9,734 nucleotides of DNA from Bryobacterales bacterium (GTDB lineage Bacteria; Acidobacteriota; Terriglobia; Bryobacterales; Bryobacteraceae), in NCBI GenBank assembly GCA_003142355.1, contig PLMF01000236.1:1149-10882 (forward strand), read 5' to 3'. A program made the translations under genes and the position numbers. How positions within the stretch are numbered: the first letter of the stretch is position 1; every line of letters begins with the position of its first letter. Of this stretch, positions 1 to 6,425 are shown piece by piece. The notes beneath the pieces are model-generated. The model was not told the DNA's origin. It was given only the letters and a program-made list of their open reading frames with translations, and made no database searches.

Positions 1-755
1 GAGGGCGAGTTGACGATCCAGTTGGTCTGGTCGCGGCGCGCCTCCACGCGGTCCAGGTGCGTGTTCAATTGCGCGAGCTGTTCGGCCGTGTTGAGGAAGT
101 ATTCCCGGCACCCGGTGCGCCGCGCCGAGTAGGCGCTGTAGCACAGGTTGACGCCCCATTGACGAGCCTTGTCGGCGATGGCGCCGATCTCGCCCACGTT
201 CTCGCTGGTGATGCAACTGTTGAGCACGATGTCGTCGTGCCCCAGCTTCGCCAGGCGTGGAATCAAGTCCTCGAGATGCCGGTAGAGGCCCGGATAGGCG
301 CGGAATTCGTCGTGCCGCTGGTCGGGGAAATCCAGGCTGACGGAAAACTGGTCGATCCCGGCCTCGCCCAGCGCCAGGTACTTCTCCTGGGTCATGAGCG
401 ACCAGTTGGAAACCAGAATGGTGTAGGGCAGCTTGGACCCGCCCTTGATGCTGCGGACAATTTCGACCACGTCCTCGCGCAGCAGCGGCTCGCCGCCCGA
501 GACCTGCACCACGCACGGGCGCAACGCCTCCATGTAGCGGCGGTAGTCGGCGGGCTTCAGATTGTGCGATTCATCGCGCGGCCCGCCGTGGTCGCAGTGC
601 TTGCAAAAACACGTGCAGGCGTCCGTCACCTCGAACGAAACCACGATGGGACGTTCGGCGATCCAGTTCAGCGACCCTCGCCCGATAATCCGCAGCGATT
701 CGATAAGGGGGACCTTGCGCAAACGATAAGCCTCGAAGAAAAACGATGGTAACAT
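1..755 (-). CDS. Radical SAM enzyme, 3' end cut by window edge
   Basis: This gene reads leftward and runs off the left edge, leaving 251 complete codons. The translated protein has the radical SAM iron-sulfur motif CxxxCxxC as Cys47, Cys51 and Cys54 (VTDACTCFCKHC), with an extra Cys49 inside it. A SAM-binding GGEP motif follows at 87-90 (QVSGGEPLLRED). The rest matches the alternating strand/helix pattern of a partial TIM barrel (VSLDFPD near 139-145, VLNSCITSENVGEI near 177-190). Such enzymes cleave S-adenosylmethionine with a 4Fe-4S cluster to start radical chemistry in the cytoplasm. The C-terminal region that would show a SPASM or other auxiliary domain is missing, so the substrate is unknown. 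I chose ATG at 755 because the conserved part starts soon after it. The upstream frame stays open for at least 13 codons, and no clear Shine-Dalgarno is visible. It diverges from the small gene at 788. Confidence 0.9.
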   Translation of the reverse strand, partial: MLPSFFFEAYRLRKVPLIESLRIIGRGSLNWIAERPIVVSFEVTDACTCFCKHCDHGGPRDESHNLKPADYRRYMEALRPCVVQVSGGEPLLREDVVEIVRSIKGGSKLPYTILVSNWSLMTQEKYLALGEAGIDQFSVSLDFPDQRHDEFRAYPGLYRHLEDLIPRLAKLGHDDIVLNSCITSENVGEIGAIADKARQWGVNLCYSAYSARRTGCREYFLNTAEQLAQLNTHLDRVEARRDQTNWIVNSP

Positions 756-775
756 GCCGCGCCGAGGGCGTGCGT

Positions 776-781
776 TATAGT
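776..781 (+). promoter_or_regulatory. Putative -10 box (TATAGT) for a leaderless start at 788
   Basis: TATAGT fits the TAnnnT -10 pattern and ends 6 bases before the ATG at 788, so transcription would begin at or next to the start codon. No TTGACA-like -35 box is visible at 16-18 bases upstream. The context TGCGTTAT..TCGA recurs before the gene at 1094. On the opposite strand the same bases give TATAAC, 18 bases upstream of the radical SAM ATG, so a back-to-back promoter pair is possible. Confidence 0.5.
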
Positions 782-787
782 CGAGAT

Positions 788-1009
788 ATGAGCCTCGACG
801 AACGGTTGGAGCGCCTGGCGGGCATAGTGGAATCCTCGGCCGCCAGCGTAGTTGCGCGTGACAACCAAATCGGCGCCCATACCAGGCAGATCGGGGCGCT
901 GATCGAGGTGGCGGCGCGCCACCAAAAACAGATTGATGCCCTGGTGGCGAGTACCGCCGACCTTGAGAAGCAATGGCAGGCGTATATCCGCCGGTTGCCT
1001 CGCAACTAG
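788..1009 (+). CDS. Small predicted coiled-coil protein, function unknown
   Basis: This encodes a 73-residue hydrophilic protein starting MSLDERLERL and ending RRLPRN. I do not recognise a named family. Nearly the whole chain is predicted helical, with hydrophobic residues at about heptad spacing (L3, L7, L10, then IGAHTRQIGALIEVA and QKQIDALVA) and many Q, E, R and A residues. It is therefore likely a coiled coil that oligomerises or binds a partner. There are no cysteines, signal peptide or membrane segment. The frame is also open from an ATG at 746, but that start would overlap the 5' end of the divergent radical SAM gene. The -10-like box at 776-781 fits the ATG at 788. The next gene starts 84 bp downstream behind its own box, so the two may be separate transcripts. 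The gene is short, so a spurious frame is not excluded, but the ordered heptads argue for a real one. Confidence 0.6.
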   Translation: MSLDERLERLAGIVESSAASVVARDNQIGAHTRQIGALIEVAARHQKQIDALVASTADLEKQWQAYIRRLPRN

Positions 1010-1081
1010 CCATCGCCCGGCTGATAGGCGCTCCTGCGACTCGGCCCGGCGCGCGCTGGGGCACTGCTGACAGGTCTGCGT

Positions 1082-1087
1082 TATCCT
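1082..1087 (+). promoter_or_regulatory. Putative -10 box (TATCCT) for a leaderless start at 1094
   Basis: TATCCT ends 6 bases before the ATG at 1094, the same spacing as the box at 776-781. The surrounding sequence TGCGTTAT..TCGA is also shared. No plausible -35 hexamer lies at the right distance; CTGACA at 1067-1072 is too close. No Shine-Dalgarno precedes the ATG, which agrees with a leaderless message beginning at the start codon. It would drive the three-gene overlapping run from 1094 to 6311. Confidence 0.45.
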
Positions 1088-1093
1088 CGAAGC

Positions 1094-1606
1094 ATGTCCG
1101 GCGACGAGGCCCTCATCCAAATCGTGGATGCCGCACTGGCCGAGGCCGCGCGCAAGAGCGGGCCCTGGCTGGTCTGCCGCCCCGGCTGCATCGAATGCTG
1201 CCTGGGGCCGTTCCCCATCACTCAGCTCGACGCTCGCCGGCTGCGAGAGGGTCTGGCGGAACTCGAACGGCGCGACCGCCAGCGCGCCGCCCGCGTCCGC
1301 GAACGGGCGCGCCGGGCCGTAGCCCAACCCGCCACGGATGACGATCCCTGTCCGGCGCTCGACCCTTCGACTGGTACGTGCGACCTGTACGCGGCGCGCC
1401 CCATCACGTGCCGCATCTTCGGCCCGCCGGTGCGCTACGGTTCCGACGCCGTGGGCGTCTGCGAGTTATGCTTCCACGGCGCCAGCGACGAAGAAATTGC
1501 GGCTTGCCGGGTGGAGGTCGATCCGGGGCTCGAATATGAAGTGGAGGAGAGCACCGGCGTGCGCGGCGAGACTTCGGTGGCTTTCGCGCTGGTCGCGGCC
1601 GAATGA
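1094..1606 (+). CDS. YkgJ-type cysteine-cluster (metal-binding) protein
   Basis: This encodes a 170-residue protein with the cysteine signature of the YkgJ family (putative zinc/iron-chelating, formerly UPF0153). Cys28, Cys32, Cys35 and Cys36 form a CxxxCxxCC cluster. It is followed by Cys86 (DPCPALD), Cys96 in GTCDLYAARPITCR and Cys106, the typical C..Y..RP..CR block. A further CxxC pair lies at 123 and 126. A helical Arg/Glu-rich stretch at 46-77 separates the two halves. No signal peptide is present, so it is probably cytoplasmic. The family is thought to bind a metal or Fe-S cluster, but its role is not established. The start at 1094 is set by the -10-like box and gives normal family length. 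The stop overlaps the next start as ATGA, which implies translational coupling to the membrane protein downstream. Confidence 0.85.
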   Translation: MSGDEALIQIVDAALAEAARKSGPWLVCRPGCIECCLGPFPITQLDARRLREGLAELERRDRQRAARVRERARRAVAQPATDDDPCPALDPSTGTCDLYAARPITCRIFGPPVRYGSDAVGVCELCFHGASDEEIAACRVEVDPGLEYEVEESTGVRGETSVAFALVAAE

Positions 1607-3525
1607 GCAATCGGCACGCGCTGGCCATCCTCGGGCTTTGGGCCTTCGCCCTGCTGGCGTATTCCAATTCCTTTCGGGCCGGCCTCTCGCTCGACAATGC
1701 CTGGGTGATTCAGGAAGATTCCCGCATACAGGCCGCCACATCCGAGAATGCGCGCCTCATCCTGACGCAGGATTATTCGTACCGGAACTCATCCAGCGGG
1801 CTCTATCGCCCGCTGACTACGTTCTCCTACCTGGTGAACTACACCATCCTCGGCGACGGTTCTCGTCCGGCCGGCTACCACTGGGTCAATTTCGCGCTGC
1901 ATGCCGTGAACATCCTGCTGGTCTACTGGCTGGGCTTACTGCTGTTCCGGGAGATGGGACCGGCGTGGGCGCTGGCCGCGGTTTGGGCGCTTCATCCCGT
2001 CCTTACCGAATCGGTCGCCAACATCGTGGGCCGGGCGGACCTACTGGCTGGTTTCGGCGTGCTGGCGGGCCTGCTCTGCCATGTGAAGAGCACGGCTGCT
2101 TCCGGCCGGCGCAAGCTGGCGTGGCTGGCAGCCCTGATGCTGGCCGCGGCCATCGGGATCTTCTCGAAGGAAAGCGCCGTGGTGCTGCTGGCCGCCATGG
2201 TGATTTACGACTTCACATTGGGAAGGGGCGGCGCGCGCGCCCGCTTGCCCGGATACCTGGCCGTGGCGGTACCGGTGGCGATCTTCTTGTACGTTCGTGA
2301 TCGGGTTTTTGCCGGGCTCGCCGCGGCCCCGGTCCCCTTCACCGATAACCCCCTCGTCGGCGCCGGTTTCTGGACGGCGCGCCTCACCGCCGTCAATGTG
2401 ATCGGCAAGTACCTGTGGCTGCTGGTGTGGCCGCGCGGCCTCTCCTGCGATTACTCCTACAACCAGATCCCGGTAGCCGGGTGGGGCGTCGGCAGTTTTG
2501 CCGTGCTGGCAATTGGTGCGGCCGCAATTCTTTGTTACCGCCGGCACAAAGCCGTGTGCTTTTTCACGGCTTTCTTTTTCGCGGCTCTGGCGCCGACCTC
2601 CAACCTGGTGATTCTCATCGGCAGCATCATGGCCGAACGGTTCCTGTACCTGCCGTCGGTGGGCTTCGCCGGTTGTCTGGTTTGGGCGATCTATAGGCGG
2701 CCCCGCATCGCGCCGGCTGTGCTGGGCCTCGTCTGCGCCGCGCTCGCCATCCGCACTTACGCCCGCAACATCGACTGGCTCGATGACCAGAGCCTCTGGG
2801 CCAGCGCCGCCAAGGTGTGCCCCGCCAGTTACAAGACACACCTGCACGTGGCGACTGCGCTGGTCGGACCCCAGGGGCAAGGGATGGACCGCGCCGTCGG
2901 CGAGGTGGACCGGTCGCTGGCCATCCTCGACGGCCTGCCCGACGACCGCAACGTACCTCAGGCCTACGCCGTCGCCGGTTTCATCTACCTCATGCAGGGT
3001 TCCGGCGCGCAGAAAGCGCTGGATGTGTTATTGCGCGGCGAGAGAATCGATCGCACCATCGCCCGGGAACTTCGCCGCGAAAATCAGTTGCGCGGCATCG
3101 CGACATCCCCCTCGGGCTGGTATCCCTTGTACCTGGCGCTGGGCGATGCATACCTTCGCCTGTCCCATCCGCGCCAGGCCATGGAAGCGTTCGAGTATGG
3201 CCGCACGCTGCGCCCGGTGCCGGAATTCTTCGAGGACATGTCGGCCGCGTGGCGCGCCATCGGAGACCCGCAACGGGCCGCCATCACGCTGATCGAGGGC
3301 CTGCTGGTGGACAAGGGTAACCGCAAGCTGGCTGCCGAACTGGTGGAACTCTACCGCGAGACCGATCCAGGGAGCTGCGCACCCAGCCTGGACCCGGCCT
3401 GTCCTCTGGTGCATGACCAGGTGTGCACGGCCATCCGCAACGTGAAGCAGCTTTACATGCGGATGGGACAGGCGCCGATGGCCCTAAGCGAGGCGGGCTG
3501 CCCCGCGTTAGAATCGTCTCCGTGA
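1603..3525 (+). CDS. TMTC-like GT-C membrane glycosyltransferase with C-terminal TPRs
   Basis: This encodes a 640-residue polytopic membrane protein. The first half has about eight to ten hydrophobic segments, for example near 6-22, 96-115, 119-130, 147-160, 172-187, 191-204, 217-230, 293-310, 319-340 and 371-384. Motifs resemble those of bacterial TMTC-like proteins, a GT-C-fold group related to protein O-mannosyltransferases. They are LDNAWVIQEDSRI in the first external loop (acidic residues D31, E38, D39), YRPLTTFSY at 68-76, HPVLTESVANIVGRADLLAG at 131-150, SCDYSYNQIP at 281-290 and MAERFLYLPSVGF at 343-355. The second half (about 410-585) holds TPR-like helix pairs, the clearest at 507-540. 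By family analogy it may transfer sugar from a lipid-linked donor to exported proteins; donor and acceptor are unknown. Its start overlaps the YkgJ stop as ATGA, and its stop overlaps the peptidase start as TGATG. The usual DD/DE in the first loop reads DN here. Confidence 0.82.
   Translation: MSNRHALAILGLWAFALLAYSNSFRAGLSLDNAWVIQEDSRIQAATSENARLILTQDYSYRNSSSGLYRPLTTFSYLVNYTILGDGSRPAGYHWVNFALHAVNILLVYWLGLLLFREMGPAWALAAVWALHPVLTESVANIVGRADLLAGFGVLAGLLCHVKSTAASGRRKLAWLAALMLAAAIGIFSKESAVVLLAAMVIYDFTLGRGGARARLPGYLAVAVPVAIFLYVRDRVFAGLAAAPVPFTDNPLVGAGFWTARLTAVNVIGKYLWLLVWPRGLSCDYSYNQIPVAGWGVGSFAVLAIGAAAILCYRRHKAVCFFTAFFFAALAPTSNLVILIGSIMAERFLYLPSVGFAGCLVWAIYRRPRIAPAVLGLVCAALAIRTYARNIDWLDDQSLWASAAKVCPASYKTHLHVATALVGPQGQGMDRAVGEVDRSLAILDGLPDDRNVPQAYAVAGFIYLMQGSGAQKALDVLLRGERIDRTIARELRRENQLRGIATSPSGWYPLYLALGDAYLRLSHPRQAMEAFEYGRTLRPVPEFFEDMSAAWRAIGDPQRAAITLIEGLLVDKGNRKLAAELVELYRETDPGSCAPSLDPACPLVHDQVCTAIRNVKQLYMRMGQAPMALSEAGCPALESSP
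3509..3514 (+). promoter_or_regulatory. Possible internal -10 box (TAGAAT) before the peptidase
   Basis: TAGAAT sits in the context GCGTTAGAATCG, similar to the two boxes upstream of 788 and 1094. It ends 7 bases before GTG 3522 and 10 bases before ATG 3525. It also lies inside the last codons of the preceding gene (Ala-Leu-Glu-Ser), so chance is a real possibility. If active, it would let the peptidase be transcribed apart from the operon. Confidence 0.3.
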
Positions 3526-6311
3526 TGACGTTTCGCGTTTGGACCCTGCTGGCCTTCGCGGCCTGTGCGCTCGCGCAACCCAAACCTACCCTCACCCCCG
3601 CCGACTACGGCAAATGGGAAACGCTCGGCGCCGGCACCCTTTCGCCCGATGGCAAATGGCTGGCTTACGAGATCCGCCGCTCCGGCGGCGACAACGAATT
3701 GCGCGTCGCGGCCACGGCCGGCCGTGGTAAAACGCACGTGCTGGCCTTCTGCTCCAGCGCAGCGTTCTCTGCCGATTCCCGGTACCTCGCGTGCCTGGCC
3801 ACGGTCTCCGAAACCGAGCAGGACCGCGCGCGCAAGGCCGGCCGGCCCGCCCAGAACAAGCTGAACGTGCTCGACCTGGGCAGCGGCGCGGTCGCCAAGG
3901 TGGATGACGTCCAGTCCCTGGCGTTTTCCGGCGTTGGTCCCTACCTGGCGTTTCGCAAGTATCCCCCGGTGGCTGCCGGGGTGCCCTCAGGGCCCGGTGG
4001 CCGCGGCGGAACTGCACCGGAAGCGGCGGACCCCGAGCGCGACCCCGCCGGCGCCGTCCTGGTGGTGCGCAACCTCTCCACCGGCGTCGACACCACTTTC
4101 GGCGACGTCACCAGCTACTCCTGGCAGGACAAGGGCAGCAACCTCGCCATGGCCATCGGCGTGGACGGCCGCGCGGGCAACGCCATCCAGGTTTTCGATC
4201 CGCGTTCCGGCTCGCTCCAGGCGTTGGACTCTGGGGCCGCGCTCTACACCGCGCTCACCTGGCGCAAGGAGTCGGCCGACCTGGCCGCTCTGCGCTCCCT
4301 CAAGCAGGATGGCTACCAGGGCGAGAGCTACACCGTGCTGGCATGGAAAAACCTGGGCCAGAAACGCTCGACCCACGTGGATGCGCCCAAACGCATCGTG
4401 CCATCACGCGCGCCGCAGTGGTCCGAGGACGGTTCCACCCTGTACGTCGGCATCGCCGAGTGGCCCACCAAAATCGAGGTGAAGAAGTCCGACGACGATC
4501 CCGCCACCGTGGAAGTCTGGCACTGGCAGGACGTCAACGTCATCAGCGAGCAGAAGCTGACCATCGCGCGCGACCGCGACCGCAATGCGCCGGCGGCGTG
4601 GCACCTGGCCACCGGCAAACTGGTGTCGCTTTCCACCAACGTCAAGGAAGACGTGCGGCTGCCGCGAAACGGCGCGCGCGCCCTGGCCCTCGATGGCGTG
4701 CCCTATCGGAACGACGCCATGTTCGGCCGCGAGTTTGCGGACGTCTATAAGATCGACCTCCACACCGGCGCGCGCGCCGAGGTGGCCAAACACCTCACGC
4801 CGCCGGTCGAGTTCAGCCCTGGCGGCCGCTACGCCCTGAATTTCAAGGAAGGCGATTTCTGGATCTACGATCTGGAATCGGGCGCCGCCCGCAACATCAC
4901 CCAGGATTCGAAAATCGGTTTCACCAACCAAGAGAACGACTACCCCGTGAGCCAGAAGCCTTCCTACGGCGTCGCCGGCTGGACCAAGGACGACCACAGC
5001 GTCATTGTGTACGACGCCTACGATCTCTGGGAAATCTTCCCCGATGGCGCCCAACCGAAGCGTCTCACCGACGGCACTGCCGAGGAAGTGCGCCATCGCT
5101 ACGTCCGCACCACCCCCGGCGCGGTTGCGGGCGGGCGTGGCGGCGGCGCCACGGAACCGATAGATCTTGCCAAGCCCATGTATGTGAGCCTGGAAGGCCG
5201 CTGGACCAAGAAGACCGGTTACGCGATTCTGCACGACGGCAAGACCGACCGCGTGATTTTTCAGGACAAGGGCGTGCGCGGCCTCGAGAAAGCCAAGGAC
5301 GCCGATACCTTCGTTTACCAGTCCGGCGCGTGGGACGATTCGCCCAACTTCTTCGCCGCCGGAGCGGACCTGAAGAATGCCACGCGGGTCAGCGACACCA
5401 ATCCCTTCGCCTCGCAGTACGCCTGGGGCCGCGCGGAGTTGATCGACTACCGGAATTCGCATGGCGACCGCCTGCAAGGTGCGCTCTTCTACCCCGCCGC
5501 CTACGAGAAGGGCAAGCAATACCCGCTCATCGTGCGGATTTACGAAATCGAGAGCAACCAGATCCACAACTGGATGGCGCCCTCCGAGCGCACCACCTAT
5601 AACGCCGCGGTGTGGACCCAGCACGGCTATTTCGTCTTGCTCCCGGACATCGTCTTCAAACCGCGCGACCCGGGGGTCTCGGCGCTCGATTGCGTCACCG
5701 CGGCGGTGAAGAAGGTCGTAGCGAGCGGCATGATCGACGCCAGCCACATCGGCCTCACCGGCCATTCGTGGGGCGGATACGAGACCACCTTCATCCTGAC
5801 GCACAGCGGCCTGTTCGCCGCGGGCGCCGTGGGCGGAGCGTTGACCAACCTCTCCTCCAGCGTCGGTGAGATTTATTGGAACACCGGCGTGCCCGAAACC
5901 AACCACGTCGAAGTCAGCCAGGAGCGCATGCAGGTGCCGCTCTACGAAGACCCGCAGTCGTACATCCGCAACTCCGCCACCTTCGTCGCCAACAAGCTGG
6001 CCGCGCCGCTGCTGATGGAGGCCGGCGACCACGATGGCGCTTCCGACTGGCACCAGGACATCGAGTTCTACAACGCTGCGCGCCGCGCCGGCAAGCCCTG
6101 CGTGATGCTGGTGTATGAAGGCGAAAACCACTCGGTGGCCCAGAAAGCCAACCAGACGGACTACCACCGCCGCATCAACGCCTGGTTCGATCACTACCTG
6201 AAAGGCGCCCCCGCCGAAGACTGGATGACCAATGGCGTCACCGTCCTCGAGATGAAAAGGGGTCAGACGCATTTTCCGTCTGCACCCAACCCGTCTGCAC
6301 CCATCAAATAG
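3525..6311 (+). CDS. Secreted S9-family (prolyl oligopeptidase-like) serine peptidase
   Basis: Counted from ATG 3525 the protein has 928 residues. The N-terminus MTFRVWTLLAFAACALAQP is a typical Sec signal peptide with probable cleavage after ALA, so the enzyme is exported. Residues about 25-640 contain WD40/DPP-like propeller repeats (LSPDGKWLAYE, FSADSRYLACL, WSEDGSTLYVG, FSPGGRYALNF). Residues about 660-905 form the alpha/beta-hydrolase domain. The catalytic triad is visible: Ser748 in GHSWGGYE, Asp837 in AGDHDGASDW and His869 in EGENHSV. S9 enzymes cut short peptides, often after proline or as dipeptidyl or acylaminoacyl peptidases; the specificity cannot be read here. Gly/Arg-rich linkers occur near 153-178 and 530-543. 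GTG 3522 is an alternative start one codon earlier. The stop of the preceding gene overlaps the ATG. The last 18 residues, from Lys911 on, are encoded by an inverted-repeat element, giving an odd PSAPNPSAPIK tail. Confidence 0.92.
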   Translation: MTFRVWTLLAFAACALAQPKPTLTPADYGKWETLGAGTLSPDGKWLAYEIRRSGGDNELRVAATAGRGKTHVLAFCSSAAFSADSRYLACLATVSETEQDRARKAGRPAQNKLNVLDLGSGAVAKVDDVQSLAFSGVGPYLAFRKYPPVAAGVPSGPGGRGGTAPEAADPERDPAGAVLVVRNLSTGVDTTFGDVTSYSWQDKGSNLAMAIGVDGRAGNAIQVFDPRSGSLQALDSGAALYTALTWRKESADLAALRSLKQDGYQGESYTVLAWKNLGQKRSTHVDAPKRIVPSRAPQWSEDGSTLYVGIAEWPTKIEVKKSDDDPATVEVWHWQDVNVISEQKLTIARDRDRNAPAAWHLATGKLVSLSTNVKEDVRLPRNGARALALDGVPYRNDAMFGREFADVYKIDLHTGARAEVAKHLTPPVEFSPGGRYALNFKEGDFWIYDLESGAARNITQDSKIGFTNQENDYPVSQKPSYGVAGWTKDDHSVIVYDAYDLWEIFPDGAQPKRLTDGTAEEVRHRYVRTTPGAVAGGRGGGATEPIDLAKPMYVSLEGRWTKKTGYAILHDGKTDRVIFQDKGVRGLEKAKDADTFVYQSGAWDDSPNFFAAGADLKNATRVSDTNPFASQYAWGRAELIDYRNSHGDRLQGALFYPAAYEKGKQYPLIVRIYEIESNQIHNWMAPSERTTYNAAVWTQHGYFVLLPDIVFKPRDPGVSALDCVTAAVKKVVASGMIDASHIGLTGHSWGGYETTFILTHSGLFAAGAVGGALTNLSSSVGEIYWNTGVPETNHVEVSQERMQVPLYEDPQSYIRNSATFVANKLAAPLLMEAGDHDGASDWHQDIEFYNAARRAGKPCVMLVYEGENHSVAQKANQTDYHRRINAWFDHYLKGAPAEDWMTNGVTVLEMKRGQTHFPSAPNPSAPIK

Positions 6312-6393
6312 CCGGCCTTGCGGCGGGCCATGGTGTAGGACGGGTGCGTAACGCGCTGGAAGGTTCTCAGGAAAATGCGTCTGACCCCTTTTC
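6254..6393. mobile_element. 140-bp element with 24-bp perfect inverted repeats (MITE/REP-like)
   Basis: Bases 6254-6277 and 6370-6393 are exact reverse complements over 24 bp. The arms begin GAAAAGGGG, contain GGGGTCAGACGC and end ATTTTCC, and they flank a 92-bp centre with no gene. The first arm overlaps the 3' end of the peptidase frame. The second lies just past the stop of the convergent kinase. Repeats with a GGGGTCAGAC core are, to my recollection, often found around REP-associated tyrosine (Y1/IS200-like) transposase genes in acidobacteria and other soil bacteria. This copy carries no transposase, so it would be non-autonomous. No clear target duplication is visible, as expected for Y1-type elements. 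It could alternatively act as a bidirectional terminator through a long stem. Confidence 0.6.
6276..6303 (+). repeat. Two-copy direct repeat, 13 bp at 15-bp period
   Basis: CCGTCTGCACCCA occurs at 6276-6288 and again at 6291-6303, at the left side of the inverted-repeat element and inside the peptidase reading frame. The period of 15 is a multiple of three, so the repeat encodes the duplicated peptide PSAPNPSAP at the very C-terminus. It probably arose by slippage within the element. Confidence 0.8.
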
Positions 6394-6425
6394 TACCCCT
6401 TTTCTACCCTTTTCTACTTTTCTGA
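6385..6425. repeat. Decaying 11-bp tandem repeat (CCCCTTTTCTA)
   Basis: CCCCTTTTCTA occurs at 6385-6395 and 6396-6406, then shortens to CCCTTTTCTA at 6407-6416 and CTTTTCTGA at 6417-6425. The first unit overlaps the right arm of the inverted-repeat element. On the minus strand the units read TAGAAAAGGGG, so each carries a TAG; one of them (6414-6416) is the stop codon of the histidine kinase and the last unit encodes its final Ser-Glu-Lys. The T-rich plus strand may also help end transcription from the left. Confidence 0.8.

Noticed and set aside
57..752. Plus-strand open frame (231 codons) opposite the radical SAM gene
   Set aside because: The minus-strand translation has CxxxCxxC and GGEP motifs, so the plus frame is an antisense shadow.
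1067..1072. CTGACA as a -35 box for the YkgJ gene
   Set aside because: Only 9 bases separate it from TATCCT, too few for a sigma-70 type promoter.
1338..2300. Plus-strand frame of 320 codons spanning the YkgJ and TMTC-like genes
   Set aside because: It overlaps two genes with clear family motifs in other frames, and its translation is Arg/Pro/Ala-rich, typical of an off-frame.
4404..6272. Long minus-strand open frame (622 codons) opposite the S9 peptidase
   Set aside because: The plus strand has a complete triad and family motifs. High GC keeps the antisense frame open, and its translation shows no domain.
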